A stretch of DNA of 64,000 nucleotides from the NCBI GenBank assembly GCA_965218555.1, contig OZ244625.1:992001-1056000 (forward strand), given 5' to 3'. Within the stretch, counting starts at the first letter, position 1. Every line of letters starts with the position of its first letter. Origin of the DNA: JAPPLB01 sp965218555 (lineage in GTDB: Bacteria > Acidobacteriota > Terriglobia > Bryobacterales > UBA6623). The position numbers and the translations under genes were made by a program. The notes beneath the pieces are model-generated. The model worked only from the letters and a program-made list of their open reading frames with translations. It did no database searches and was not told the origin of the DNA. Shown here piece by piece: positions 8,077 to 17,751 of this stretch.

Positions 8077-9264
8077 TCAGGAATGAAACCAGGCCGTCTT
8101 GAAGATTTTGAGGCGTACGTCCGAATCCCGTGAGCCCGACTCCGATGCATGGTAGTAGGCGACAAGAGCCTCATCGCCGACGAAGGTCACCGAAGGGTAG
8201 CCGCTGATGTACCCTTCGCGCTTCTCGATGTTCTTGATCTTGCCCCAGGTCTTCCCGCCGTCAGGCGAGATCGCCGAGCTGAGGGGGTTGCGTGGATAGT
8301 GGAAACTCGTCGATCCCGGGCGGCTCAAGGCGTACGGCGTGGCGTTGTTCCACAAGAACAGAAGATCGCTTGTCCCCGGAATGCGCTTCAGCGCGCTGGC
8401 GGATGAGGGCGAGGGAAGCGCCGTCGCCTGGGCCTCGGACCATGTCTCGCCGCGGTCCCGTGAGAAAGCCTGATAGATCTTGCCCAGCGTCGCGCGGAGC
8501 ATGCAGACCAGCGAACCGTCCGGGGCCTCGGCAATGGCGGGCTCTTCGGCGCCCCGTTTGGGCAGATCGATGCGGTTTCCGCTCTGTTGCCAGGTATGGC
8601 CGTCATCATCGGAGTAGAAGCAGAACGCGCGGAAGTGCTCGCCTTCCGCCCAGATCTTCGGGCTCCAGAACGCCGGCAAAATCATGCGGCCCGAGCGGTG
8701 CACGGAGATATGGTCGGCGTTGATGGGATAGAAACCACCCGGCGGCGACATCTGCTCCGGCGCGCTCCAGCTTTCACAGTTGTCCTCCGAACGCCGCATC
8801 ATGATCCGGCGCTCATGAATATGGTGTTCCCAGGATGTAAAGAAGAACACCACGGCGCCGGACGGAGTCCGCGCGAGGTTGGGGTGCTTGACGTTGCGTC
8901 CCCAGGCGTTCTCCTGCAGGACGATGCGTCCGCTCCAGGTGCGGCCGTTGTCTTTGGACACGCGGGCCGAGATGCGGCAAGGGGTGTCGTCGCGGCTGCC
9001 CGGCCCGGAGTAGGGCGAGCGGAAAACGTTCGAGGGCCGGTTCACATAATATTCCGACCACACGAGCAGCAAGCGGCCGTCTTGCAGCGGGAAGATCTGT
9101 TGGTGATCGTGACGCGGGTTCTCGGCGGTCCAGGGGCAGACCGTCAGGCTGAACAACTCGCCTCGTCCCCCTTGGACCGCCGCGGCTTGGGCGCCTGCGA
9201 AAGCAAGCGCACCGGATGAGAGTGCCACGAACCTTCGCCGGTCGATACATTCGTCGGTTCTCAT
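8077..9264 (-). CDS. Tat-exported sialidase-family (BNR/Asp-box) protein, subgroup A
   Basis: Five Asp-box motifs (SKDNGRTWS, SEDNCESWS, SDDDGHTWQ, SRDRGETWS, SPDGGKTWG) spaced along 395 residues indicate a six-bladed beta-propeller of the sialidase superfamily. The leader DRRRFVALSSGALAFAG is Tat-like. The subgroup signature SLTVCPWTAENPRHDHQQIF follows the leader and recurs in the proteins at 15017 and 19172. The canonical FRIP motif of GH33 sialidases is not visible, so the glycosidic specificity is unknown. AAGGAGG lies eight bases before the ATG at 9264, making this a better start than an upstream in-frame codon at 9315. Confidence 0.85.
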   Translation of the reverse strand: MRTDECIDRRRFVALSSGALAFAGAQAAAVQGGRGELFSLTVCPWTAENPRHDHQQIFPLQDGRLLLVWSEYYVNRPSNVFRSPYSGPGSRDDTPCRISARVSKDNGRTWSGRIVLQENAWGRNVKHPNLARTPSGAVVFFFTSWEHHIHERRIMMRRSEDNCESWSAPEQMSPPGGFYPINADHISVHRSGRMILPAFWSPKIWAEGEHFRAFCFYSDDDGHTWQQSGNRIDLPKRGAEEPAIAEAPDGSLVCMLRATLGKIYQAFSRDRGETWSEAQATALPSPSSASALKRIPGTSDLLFLWNNATPYALSRPGSTSFHYPRNPLSSAISPDGGKTWGKIKNIEKREGYISGYPSVTFVGDEALVAYYHASESGSRDSDVRLKIFKTAWFHS

Positions 9265-9289
9265 GCCGCTTGCCTCCTTGGGAGCTCGT

Positions 9290-10564
9290 TCACTCCGCGA
9301 TCCATGCCGGATCAATGCGCAGCAAGTCCCGCCGGTTGACGTCGATGCTTCTCTCGATGCGGTGGTAGCGCAACAGAATCGAGCCGTCCCCGGCTTCGCA
9401 GAGAAACGGGTAGCGCATGTGTGCGTTTCGGGGTTCTTTCGTGGCCGGTTTCGCGATCAGCTTGGAAGCGCTCCAGCTTTTGCCGTCGTCGTCTGATATC
9501 GCCACGTGCAGGTATTGGCGTCCCGAGCGGTGAATCTTGCCGCCGGGATAGTTCGCCCAGTCGTTCCATGACAAGACCAGCCGCCCGTCGGCCAATCGCA
9601 AGATGCCGGCCGGAGCGTTGGCGGCCCGGATATCTGTGGGCGTAGAGGGTTCCCACGAGCTGCCGCCGTCGGACGAGAACGTCTGATAGAAACGACCGTA
9701 CTGCGAGCGGAAGAGCATCCATACGTGGCCGTCGCCAAGCTCCGCCATCACCGGTTCGATCGCGCCGGGGTGCCCTCGGCCGGGACCGAGCGGGACGCGG
9801 ATGTCATCGGGGCCCAACTGCCAGGTCTCACCGTAGTCGGAGGAGAACAGGGTCAAGATGCGGTACTCGTACTCCCCGCGTTCGGCGAGATAGTTGTCCG
9901 TCGCATAGTTCGAAGCGAAGAGGATACGCCCGCTGGACAGCTCGATGATCGACTCGATCACCGGCACGTAATGATGCCCCATGTCGATGCGCTTGGGGAC
10001 CGTCCAAGTCTTGCCTCCGTCGCGGGACACGTTGTGATAGAGCTCGGTGAGCCCGATCGCGGCCGGATCACCCTTTCCGGGCAGGCCGTAATAACGTATG
10101 GCGAAAAGGTGGAGCGTGTTCCGCCGATCGAGCAACAGGTACGGCCCGATTGACTGCGCGTAACGAGGCAGGGTGCCGCGGCCCTCGGAGTAAGAGAACG
10201 CGACTCTTTCCCGCGACCAAGTACGGCCGTGGTCGTTGGAATAACGGATGTAGAGAGGCTGCTCCGGGCCCGGCCGCGGGATCGCTTTGCGATCGCGGCC
10301 CAGGGTGTACACCGTCACCAACCGGCCATCCCGCAGTTTCGCGATGTGACCGATGCGGCCGTCATAGTCGACAAGGGCGGGCCCGGAGGCGGCCGCAGCA
10401 GCAACGAAAGTCTGCAGAACCAGCAGAAGGCGGGCAGTGCTCCTGCGTACCTGCCGGTGCTCCTGCTCGTTGATGAATGAGCACCCTGGCTTTGCGCCCT
10501 CGGCGACTCTCGCTGCCCGCGGCCTGAGTAAGAAGGCGGGAACGTGTGAAAAGCGTCGCATCAT
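9290..10564 (-). CDS. Secreted sialidase-family (BNR/Asp-box) protein, subgroup C
   Basis: Five Asp boxes (SNDHGRTWS, SRDGGKTWT, SSDYGETWQ, SSDGGSSWE, SDDDGKSWS) mark a sialidase-fold propeller. It is distinct from the neighbouring subgroups and has IGHIAKLRDGRLVTVYTLG where they have other sequence. The start at 10564 is chosen because TTGGAGG lies eight bases ahead of an ATG-ATG pair. This leaves an unusual 38-residue basic stretch before the hydrophobic signal-like segment ARLLLVLQTFVAAAAASG; a later start at a non-canonical codon cannot be excluded. It is the first gene of the 10564-6185 series and diverges from the PSD1 gene 36 bp away. Confidence 0.8.
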   Translation of the reverse strand: MMRRFSHVPAFLLRPRAARVAEGAKPGCSFINEQEHRQVRRSTARLLLVLQTFVAAAAASGPALVDYDGRIGHIAKLRDGRLVTVYTLGRDRKAIPRPGPEQPLYIRYSNDHGRTWSRERVAFSYSEGRGTLPRYAQSIGPYLLLDRRNTLHLFAIRYYGLPGKGDPAAIGLTELYHNVSRDGGKTWTVPKRIDMGHHYVPVIESIIELSSGRILFASNYATDNYLAERGEYEYRILTLFSSDYGETWQLGPDDIRVPLGPGRGHPGAIEPVMAELGDGHVWMLFRSQYGRFYQTFSSDGGSSWEPSTPTDIRAANAPAGILRLADGRLVLSWNDWANYPGGKIHRSGRQYLHVAISDDDGKSWSASKLIAKPATKEPRNAHMRYPFLCEAGDGSILLRYHRIERSIDVNRRDLLRIDPAWIAE

Positions 10565-10600
10565 AGCTATCGCCTCCAAGGACATGGTATCGTTAGCTTC
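10565..10600. promoter_or_regulatory. Very short divergent intergenic region
   Basis: Only 36 bp separate the start of the sialidase-family gene (minus, 10564) from the GTG start of the PSD1 gene (plus, 10601). Promoters for both must overlap each other or the opposite coding region, which implies coupled control. No clear -10/-35 pair is visible. Confidence 0.35.
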
Positions 10601-13147
10601 GTGGCCAGTGCATCAACACGGGTTCACGCGCTGGTAATTCTTATCGTTGGGGGGGTGTTGCCTCTCGTCGGGCAGCAGGGGCCGGGAAACCGATCCTCAG
10701 GCGATGCCATCCGCTTTTTTGAGAATGAAGTCCGGCCGGTCCTTCTCGGCAAGTGCGCCGTCTGTCACAACGACAAACTTCGCACCAGCGGGCTGTCGAC
10801 CGAGAATCTCAAGGCGATTCTCCAGGGAGGCAGCCGCGGACAAGCGGCCCTGCCGGGGCTGCCCGACAACAGTCTGCTGATCCATGCGATTCGCCGAAAA
10901 GGCGAGTTGAAAATGCCACCCGGCGGCCCGCTGACGCCGCAGGAAGTCTTCGCGCTTGTTCGCTGGGTTGAGATAGGTCTGCCGTGGCCCGCTAGGCCGC
11001 CGGGTGGTGCCGCCGCGGACAGGGGCGCGACGCACTGGTCGTTTCAGCCGATACGCCGGCCTCGCGAGCCCGCGGTTCTTGACGCGTTCTGGGCTCGCAA
11101 TTCCATCGACCGTTTCATCCTGGCCCGCCTCGATCGAGAAGGTCTGCAACCCGCGCCCGAAGCTGACAAGACGACACTGATGCGGCGACTGCACGTCGAT
11201 TTGATCGGGCTCCTGCCCACACCGGAAGAGGTCGATGTTTTTGTGGCCGACGCTCGTCCGGACGCCTATGAGCGCTTGGTCGACCGGCTGCTGGAGTCTC
11301 CGCACTACGGCGAGCGCTGGGGCCGCCACTGGCTCGACTTGGCTCGCTACGCCGACTCCAACGGATACAAGGACCACGAGCGCCAGATCTGGATGTACCG
11401 CGACTGGGTGATTCGTGCCTTGAACCGTGATCTTCCTTTCGATCAATTCGTGATCGAACAGATCGCCGGGGACCTCTTACCCAACGCCACCAAACAACAA
11501 ATCGTGGCGACCGGTTTTCACCGCAACACGTTATTGAATCTGGAGGGGGGCGTCGACTTCGAGCAGTACCGAGTCGAAGCCGTCGTCGATCGCGTCGATA
11601 CAACAGGGATGGCTTTCTTAGGACTGACCCTGGGCTGCGCCCGCTGCCACGACCATAAGTACGACCCGATCTCGCAAAAGGAGTTCTATCGCTTCTTCTC
11701 CTTCTTCAATAGCATCGAAGAGCTGGGCGGCGAGTTCAACAACGACGAGGGACGCGCCCGCCCGTACGAGCCGGTGCTGGAGTTTGGAACGCCCGAACAG
11801 TACACGCGACGAGAGGCCCTCCGGGCGCAACTCAAGGTCATGGAAGCGGAGTTGAAGGACTACGAGGAACTGTTGGCGGCGAAGCAAGCTCAGTGGGAAG
11901 CGTCCCTGACCGAAGAACGGCTTGCCGAACTCACTCCCAACCAGCGCGTCGTCCTCAGGGTTCCGATCGGCAAAAGGTACAAGCTTCAGCGTGATGCCAT
12001 TCGGAGCGCGTATTTTGGTCAGGACTTGGGGCACCAGGAGCGCACGAAGGCCATCTCTGCTGTTCGAGAGCTTGAGCCCAAGGTTCCCAGCACGCTGGTC
12101 ATGAAGGAGTTGCCCGAGCCACGGCCGACCAACGTGCTTTTAGGTGGGGACTTTCTGCGCAAGGGGGTCCGTGTCGGGCCTGGCACTCCCGCCGTCTTGC
12201 CCACGCTTTCGAGGCAGGAGAGTTATACGCGGCTTGACTTGGCCCGTTGGCTGGTGGATGAAAAGAACCCTCTGACGCCGCGCGTGACCGTTAACCGCAT
12301 TTGGCAACGTTACTTTGGGCGGGGCATTGTCGAGACCGAGAATGATTTCGGCACGCAGGGGTCACCCCCTACGCATCCCTGGTTGCTGGACTGGCTGGCG
12401 TCGGAGTTTGTCGCGCGAGACTGGAGTCTCAAGGCGATGCATCGCCTGATCGTGACCTCGGCGACCTACCGGCAGTCGTCGGAGCATCGGCCGGATGCTG
12501 CGCAGAAAGATCCGCGCAACCGCCTGCTGGCGCGTCAGAATCGGCTACGGGTCGAGGCCGAGATTGTGCGGGACTTGGCGTTGTCGGCGAGTGGCATGTT
12601 GGTTGGTGAGATCGGCGGGCCGAGCGTCTTCCCGGCACAGCCGCCGGGGGCAGTCATTCGACGGCCCTGGAAGGAGAGTGAAGGCTCGGGTCGCTACCGG
12701 CGGGGTATGTATACGCACTTCTGGCGCACGAATCCTCACCCGGGCCTGATGGTCTTCGACAGTCCGGACGCTTTGACGATGACAACGAGGCGCAACCGGT
12801 CGAACACCCCGTTGCAGGCGCTCACACTGCTGAACGACGCCGGCTTCTATGAGTTCGCCCAGGGGCTGGCGCAGCGAGTTTTCCGTGAGCGGCGGGCCGC
12901 TTCAGACTCCGACCGGGTCGAGCATGCCTTTCGGCTCTGTCTTGCCCGACCGCCCCGGCAACCCGAGAAAGAGAGCCTCGAAGGCCTGCTGGCGACGCAA
13001 CTCGACGAGTTCCGGACCAAGCCCGATAGGGCGCCGGAGATCTTGACCCTCGCTACCCCCGAAGGCGCTGACCTCCCCGAGACGGCGGCCTGGACCATGG
13101 TCGCACGCGTGCTGCTTAATCTCGATGAATTTATTACGAGAGACTGA
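10601..13147 (+). CDS. PSD1 and planctomycete cytochrome C domain protein (PSCyt1-DUF1549-DUF1553)
   Basis: After a signal peptide (residues 1-25) comes a PSCyt1 cytochrome-c-like domain with the heme-binding CAVCH (52-56) and a downstream Met (KMPPGG). It is followed by DUF1549 (about 165-370: IDRFILARLDREGLQP, RYADSNGYKDHERQ), a second CxxCH (CARCHDHKYDPI), a coiled-coil linker, and DUF1553 (about 540-800: VNRIWQRYFGRGIVE, SNTPLQALTLLND). Such proteins are secreted, probably heme-bearing, and nearly always precede a DUF1501 gene, as here (71 bp downstream). Their function is not established experimentally. The start is GTG at 10601; no better ATG exists in frame. Confidence 0.92.
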   Translation: MASASTRVHALVILIVGGVLPLVGQQGPGNRSSGDAIRFFENEVRPVLLGKCAVCHNDKLRTSGLSTENLKAILQGGSRGQAALPGLPDNSLLIHAIRRKGELKMPPGGPLTPQEVFALVRWVEIGLPWPARPPGGAAADRGATHWSFQPIRRPREPAVLDAFWARNSIDRFILARLDREGLQPAPEADKTTLMRRLHVDLIGLLPTPEEVDVFVADARPDAYERLVDRLLESPHYGERWGRHWLDLARYADSNGYKDHERQIWMYRDWVIRALNRDLPFDQFVIEQIAGDLLPNATKQQIVATGFHRNTLLNLEGGVDFEQYRVEAVVDRVDTTGMAFLGLTLGCARCHDHKYDPISQKEFYRFFSFFNSIEELGGEFNNDEGRARPYEPVLEFGTPEQYTRREALRAQLKVMEAELKDYEELLAAKQAQWEASLTEERLAELTPNQRVVLRVPIGKRYKLQRDAIRSAYFGQDLGHQERTKAISAVRELEPKVPSTLVMKELPEPRPTNVLLGGDFLRKGVRVGPGTPAVLPTLSRQESYTRLDLARWLVDEKNPLTPRVTVNRIWQRYFGRGIVETENDFGTQGSPPTHPWLLDWLASEFVARDWSLKAMHRLIVTSATYRQSSEHRPDAAQKDPRNRLLARQNRLRVEAEIVRDLALSASGMLVGEIGGPSVFPAQPPGAVIRRPWKESEGSGRYRRGMYTHFWRTNPHPGLMVFDSPDALTMTTRRNRSNTPLQALTLLNDAGFYEFAQGLAQRVFRERRAASDSDRVEHAFRLCLARPPRQPEKESLEGLLATQLDEFRTKPDRAPEILTLATPEGADLPETAAWTMVARVLLNLDEFITRD

Positions 13148-13218
13148 CGATAGAGGCGTGTTGAAACTTGCCGCGTTGATATCATGCTGAAAAACAGCTT
13201 GGCCGCCGGAGAGGATCA

Positions 13219-14721
13219 GTGCGACGGGATCACCTCGGAAACCGGCGGCAGCCTGAGGGCCATCCCCTGACCCCATACGACTCACTGCTGTTAGGAAACA
13301 CGCGCCGCCACTTCTTTCAGAAGTGTTTCGTCGGGCTGGGGCAAGTCGCGCTTGCCTCTCTACTCCGCCACGGACGTCTAGCGGCGGCCACGCTCCCAAA
13401 GGTACGCAAGCCACTGGCGCCAAAAGAGCCGCACTTCGCTCCGAAGATCAAGAGCGTGATCTACCTCTTCATGGCCGGAGGGCCGAGCCAGTTCGAGCTG
13501 TTCGAGCATAAGCCCCAGTTGCAACGTTACAGCGGCAAGCCGATCCCGCGGTCTTTTCTCGAGGGCAAGCGTTTCGCATTCATGGAAAGCTTCCAGAAAG
13601 AGCCGCCGAAGCTGCTCGGCACGAGGCGTGAGTTCAAGCGATACGGGCAGTCGGGGCGGTACGTCTCCGAATGCCTGCCCCACACAGCGCAGATAGTCGA
13701 CGATCTGGCCTTCGTCTCGACCGTCCACGCGGAGAACCCCAACCACGCCCCAGCGAAGATCTTCGTGAATACGGGTTCAACCCGCTTTGGGCGGCCGAGC
13801 ATGGGCGCATGGGTCACCTACGGGTTGGGTAGCGAGTCGGAAGAGCTGCCGGGCTTCGTCGTCTTGCAGTCGGGGCCGCGGGGGCCGCGGGGTGGTGCGC
13901 TGAACTGGGGGAGTGGTTTTCTGCCGACCACGCACCAGGGCGTGCCGTTTCAAGGGGGAGGCGATCCGATTCTCAATCTTTCGAATCCTGGGAGCATCGG
14001 CGCGCACCGGCAGAAGCAAGTCCTCGACACAATCCGCGACCTCAACCTGCAGCACCTCGAGAAGACGGGTGACCACGAGATCGCCACCCGAATCGCTTCG
14101 TATGAAATGGCGTACCGCATGCAAACCAGCGGGCCTGAGCTGATCGACTTTTCAACCGAAAGCAGAAAGACGCTCGAGAAGTACGGCGCCGAACCCGGCG
14201 CCAAGTCGTTTGCGAACAACTGCCTGCTGGCACGCAGGCTCGTCGAGCGGGGCGTGCGGTTCGTACAGCTCTACCACACCAACTGGGACCATCACGGTTC
14301 TCCCAACCAGAACCTCAACGAAAACCTTGACGAGGTTTGCAAAGACATCGACCAGGCTTGTGCCGCCCTGATCAACGATCTCAAGCAGTGCGGTCTGCTC
14401 GATCAGACACTCGTCGTGTGGGGAGGCGAGTTCGGCCGTACCCCCATGGGCGAGCTACGAGAGACGGTAGGCCGCAACCATCACATCGAAGCCTTCACCA
14501 TGTGGTTTGCCGGCGGCGGCATCAAACCCGGCCAAACGATCGGTGAGACCGACGAATTCGGCTTCGGCGCCGTTGACGACGTGGTGCCGGTTCATGACGT
14601 CCACGCCACCATTCTGCACCTGCTTGGTCTCGATCATGAAAAGCTCACCTTCAAATTCCAGGGCCGCGACTTCCGTCTGACGGATGTGGGCGGCAATGTG
14701 ATTCACAAATTGTTGGCCTAG
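13219..14721 (+). CDS. DUF1501 domain-containing exported protein
   Basis: The 500-residue protein carries a Tat-like leader (NTRRHFFQKCFVGLGQ, about residues 27-45) and the DUF1501 hallmarks: KSVIYLFMAGGPSQFELFEHK, GARPxxGAW-type segment PSMGAWVTYGLG, CLLARRLVERGVRFVQLYH, and VVWGGEFGRTPMGE. DUF1501 is related to the alkaline phosphatase/sulfatase fold, but the substrate is unknown. GTG at 13219 follows GGAGAGG at four bases. It is paired with the PSD1 protein upstream, the standard arrangement. The TAG stop (14719-14721) lies within the first bases of repeat copy C. Confidence 0.9.
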   Translation: MRRDHLGNRRQPEGHPLTPYDSLLLGNTRRHFFQKCFVGLGQVALASLLRHGRLAAATLPKVRKPLAPKEPHFAPKIKSVIYLFMAGGPSQFELFEHKPQLQRYSGKPIPRSFLEGKRFAFMESFQKEPPKLLGTRREFKRYGQSGRYVSECLPHTAQIVDDLAFVSTVHAENPNHAPAKIFVNTGSTRFGRPSMGAWVTYGLGSESEELPGFVVLQSGPRGPRGGALNWGSGFLPTTHQGVPFQGGGDPILNLSNPGSIGAHRQKQVLDTIRDLNLQHLEKTGDHEIATRIASYEMAYRMQTSGPELIDFSTESRKTLEKYGAEPGAKSFANNCLLARRLVERGVRFVQLYHTNWDHHGSPNQNLNENLDEVCKDIDQACAALINDLKQCGLLDQTLVVWGGEFGRTPMGELRETVGRNHHIEAFTMWFAGGGIKPGQTIGETDEFGFGAVDDVVPVHDVHATILHLLGLDHEKLTFKFQGRDFRLTDVGGNVIHKLLA

Positions 14722-14900
14722 CCTGCATGTCTCACCACGTGGCGAGGCGAAGTGCGTGAGAGGACCGTCAGGACGAGGCGCGCGCCGCTGGGCGCGCGCA
14801 GGTGTACTTTGACAGTACATCGAGCACGGCAAGCAAGCGCAACGAAGTCATGGCGGTCTTATCGCGTGCTTCGGCCGTCGGGTGGTGAGAAATGCAGGCT
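14720..14900 (+). repeat. Dispersed TIR-bounded repeat, copy C (best preserved)
   Basis: It runs from AGCCTGCATGTCTCACCACG to the inverse GGTGGTGAGAAATGCAGGCT, giving near-perfect terminal inverted repeats of about 20 bp on a 181-bp unit. The interior has a GC-rich hairpin (CGCGCGCC GCT GGGCGCGCG), a GTGTACTTTGACAGTACA segment and the shared block CGAGCACGGCAAGCAAGCGC. Another left-end fragment (AGCCTGCATTTCCTGACC) sits at 14949. The copy occupies the gap between convergent genes and overlaps the stop codon of the DUF1501 gene. Confidence 0.8.
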
Positions 14901-15016
14901 GGTTGCCTGTGCAAGCCGGGAGCCCAAGCCGCGAAGGGCGGCGTGCTTAGCCTGCATTTCCTGACCTTACGGAGTGCAGGAGCGGTTTTGAGCCACGTCC
15001 CTTACCTATCCCCGAG

Positions 15017-16216
15017 TCATGCTTGAAGATAGAACTGCTGTGTCGGATAGATCTTCAAGTGCAAGTTTCGAACGTGCGCGCTCGACTCGGACTTCCAATA
15101 GTAGGTCACGAGCGCCTCGTCATCCCAAAAGAAGACGTTCGGGTAGGCATTGTCATAGCCTTCGCGGTTTTCGATGTGCTGGATGTGCTCCCAGGTCTTA
15201 CCCTCGTCCCGCGAGACGGCGCAACTGAGAGGATTGCGGGGCCCGCCGAAGTTGTCCGAAGGCTTGGGGTTCCGCAACGCATACGGGACGGTGTGGTTCC
15301 AGATGGCCAGGAAGTCACCCGTCCCGGGAATACGCTTCAGCGCGGGCTCCGACTGCGGTGAATCGAGCACGGTGGCGCCTACGTTCCCCCAGGTTTCACC
15401 CCGGTCCGGTGATTCCGCTTGCCAGAGCTTGCCAAGCTGCGTTCGCAAAAGGGCAAAAAGCGAACCGTCTTTGCGCTCGACGACGGCCGGCTCCATCGCG
15501 CCCCGCTTAGGGATATCGATCCGATTCCGGCTTTGATGCCAACTACTCCCAAGGTCGTCGGAATAGAAGCAGAAGGCCGTCAAGTGTTCTCGCTCGCTCC
15601 AGATCTCGGGGGTCCAATAGGCCGGCAAGATGACGCGCCCCGAGCTGTGCAGGAACACACGGCCCGCATCCAGAATATAAGCCCCGCCCTCGGGCGAGAT
15701 TTGCCGCGGCGGAGTCCACGTTTCGCAGTCGTCCTTGGACCTCCGCATATGGATACGGCGTTGTTGGGCGGCAAAATCCCACGACGTGAAGAAAAACAAT
15801 ACCTCCCCGTTGGGCAGACGAACCAGATTCGGCTGCTTGACGTTATCCGAACCGATGTTCTCCTGCAACGTGATGCGGCCACTCCAACTGCGTCCGCGGT
15901 CTCGTGAAACGCGCGCGGAGATGCGGCACGGAGCCTGGTCTCCCGTACCGGTCTTCGAGTACGGCGTGCGGAAGATGTTCGACGGCCGCCTCACGTAGTA
16001 CTCCGACCAGACAAGCATCAGGTTTCCGCTCTTGAGAGGAAAGATCTGGGCATGATCGTGCCGCGGGTTTTCTGCCGACCAAGGGCAGACGGTCAGACTA
16101 AACGACTCTCGCAATCCTCCCCGGGCGGCACGGGCATTTCGGTTCGCCGCGAGCGGCAGTACGGACGACGACAATGCGAAGAACTTTCGCCGGTCGATGC
16201 TTTGATGGCTCTTCAT
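15017..16216 (-). CDS. Tat-exported sialidase-family (BNR/Asp-box) protein, subgroup A
   Basis: This is a 399-residue paralog of the proteins at 8077 and 19172, sharing the Tat leader (IDRRKFFALSSSVLPLA), the signature SLTVCPWSAENPRHDHAQIF and five Asp boxes (SRDRGRSWS, SKDDCETWT, SDDLGSSWH, SPDRGETWG, SRDEGKTWE). The start at 16216 is favoured by GGAGGAAA five bases upstream. It is the last gene of the minus-strand series that begins behind the TonB receptor, 47 bp after the stop of 16264. Specificity is unknown. Confidence 0.85.
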   Translation of the reverse strand: MKSHQSIDRRKFFALSSSVLPLAANRNARAARGGLRESFSLTVCPWSAENPRHDHAQIFPLKSGNLMLVWSEYYVRRPSNIFRTPYSKTGTGDQAPCRISARVSRDRGRSWSGRITLQENIGSDNVKQPNLVRLPNGEVLFFFTSWDFAAQQRRIHMRRSKDDCETWTPPRQISPEGGAYILDAGRVFLHSSGRVILPAYWTPEIWSEREHLTAFCFYSDDLGSSWHQSRNRIDIPKRGAMEPAVVERKDGSLFALLRTQLGKLWQAESPDRGETWGNVGATVLDSPQSEPALKRIPGTGDFLAIWNHTVPYALRNPKPSDNFGGPRNPLSCAVSRDEGKTWEHIQHIENREGYDNAYPNVFFWDDEALVTYYWKSESSAHVRNLHLKIYPTQQFYLQA

Positions 16217-16263
16217 GAAACTTTCCTCCGTAGAGGGGCTGTGATTACGGATTCCCGGCAAGG

Positions 16264-17676
16264 TCAGCTCAGGAAAGCCTTCAACCGACGTGTGTCCAGG
16301 GTGCGCGTCACGCGGAACACTCCTGTCGGCCCCGCCGGATAGCCCATATAGACAAAGATGTGCTGCACACCGCGCCGGGCGTCGATCACCGCTCCGCCGG
16401 GATGCAGGCCGTCAATCTTGCCCATAGGCTCCTTCCGTGCGAAAAGCGCGCACTCGAAGCGCCAGTCCGCACTGCCCGCGAAGAGTTCATCCGGGTCGAT
16501 GCTCCACAGGTTCAGCGACATCCGCCCCGGATACGGACGTCCTTCCCCACCGCCCGCACGCGCCGGGACCGCCGCCTCGATTCTCTTCGTCACGGGATTG
16601 TAGTCGATGTCAAGCGTATCTTGACGGCCCCGTCTGCCCTCGACGCGGATCGTCGTGTGCTTCGCTGCAAGGGGGTGCCAGCCGCGGTCCGACCAGAGCT
16701 GCGCGTAGACCGAGGTGTCCGTCGCCTCGTCATAGGCCGCCGGGTCATAGCTTCGCGGGACGACCACGAGCCTGCCGTCGTGATACAAGGCCACGGGTTC
16801 GCCGGGACGTACAAAGCTCGGCAGAGATTGCTCTTCTTCCCGCCAACTGGCGCCGCCGTCCTGCGAGTATCGGAAGTGCAGTTTGTCGGCGATGCGCACG
16901 GTTCCCCCCGTGGTGTCGGGAGGATGGGGCCCTTTTTTGTAATCCTCGGTCACGATGTTCGAGTGCCCGACGACCACCAGTCCGTATTCAGGATGCTCGA
17001 AAAGCCGCGGGCCGATGTAGAGAACCGCCCCGGGCGTTGTGTCCTCGCGCATGGCGGTCGAGAAATGCTTCCAGGTTCTTCCCTGATCGTCGGTGCGAAA
17101 GACACCGTGATCGCTCACGATGACGACTCCACCGTCAGATGTGGTCCCGATGGCGTTCAGGTGGATCTTGTAGCCGAGTGTCGGATCCTGGTCGGGGGCG
17201 AACTTGTAGCGATGGGAGAGCGGGATGTGGCCGCCGCGGTAGCGGTCTTCGCGCGTCATCACCTGCCGCAGGTCAAAGGGCCTGCTCCACGTTTTGCCAC
17301 CATCGGTTGAACGCACGACCATCGTGTAGCTGTGGTTGTCGTCGGTCCGTTCGAGGCCTGTCCAATGTCCCGGAATATGGCGGTGCACGACGATCAACGT
17401 GTCTTTGACCTGCGTGCCCACCGGCCAGCCCAAATGGTTGTTGAGAGCCTCGGGGTCGGGCGGCAGACTCACGGGCGCGAGTTCGAGCAGACCTTCCCGG
17501 CGGCCTTCTTCGAGTCTCGCCAACTGCTCCTCGGACATGTAGAGAAGGCGAGCCACCAGGGGATCGTCGTCGAAGGTCGGTTTGTCGGAGGCCCGGTCGG
17601 AACAGGCGGCAACACCGCAGGCGGCGAGGACGAAGGAACGGCGGGTGATGCGCGAGTGGTTTTTTGTTGTTGGCAT
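16264..17676 (-). CDS. Exported sialidase-family (BNR/Asp-box) protein, subgroup B, possible Tat lipoprotein
   Basis: The 470-residue protein belongs to a second subgroup recognised by the N-terminal segment MSEEQLARLEEGRREGLLEL and VKDTLIVVHRH, shared with 17752 and 22669. Asp boxes are STDGGKTWS, RTDDQGRTWK and SQDGGASWR. The leader TRRSFVLAACGVAACSD has twin arginines and a cysteine in lipobox-like context, so it may be a Tat-exported lipoprotein. It is more divergent than the other two subgroup B members. No ribosome-binding site is obvious, so the start is less sure. Confidence 0.82.
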   Translation of the reverse strand: MPTTKNHSRITRRSFVLAACGVAACSDRASDKPTFDDDPLVARLLYMSEEQLARLEEGRREGLLELAPVSLPPDPEALNNHLGWPVGTQVKDTLIVVHRHIPGHWTGLERTDDNHSYTMVVRSTDGGKTWSRPFDLRQVMTREDRYRGGHIPLSHRYKFAPDQDPTLGYKIHLNAIGTTSDGGVVIVSDHGVFRTDDQGRTWKHFSTAMREDTTPGAVLYIGPRLFEHPEYGLVVVGHSNIVTEDYKKGPHPPDTTGGTVRIADKLHFRYSQDGGASWREEEQSLPSFVRPGEPVALYHDGRLVVVPRSYDPAAYDEATDTSVYAQLWSDRGWHPLAAKHTTIRVEGRRGRQDTLDIDYNPVTKRIEAAVPARAGGGEGRPYPGRMSLNLWSIDPDELFAGSADWRFECALFARKEPMGKIDGLHPGGAVIDARRGVQHIFVYMGYPAGPTGVFRVTRTLDTRRLKAFLS

Positions 17677-17751
17677 GGTGTGTCGTGTGCAGTGACGAGT
17701 GCGGGCGAACCGAGCGAAACGTTCCGGCCTCGCCGAGCCTTGCCATGGTCG

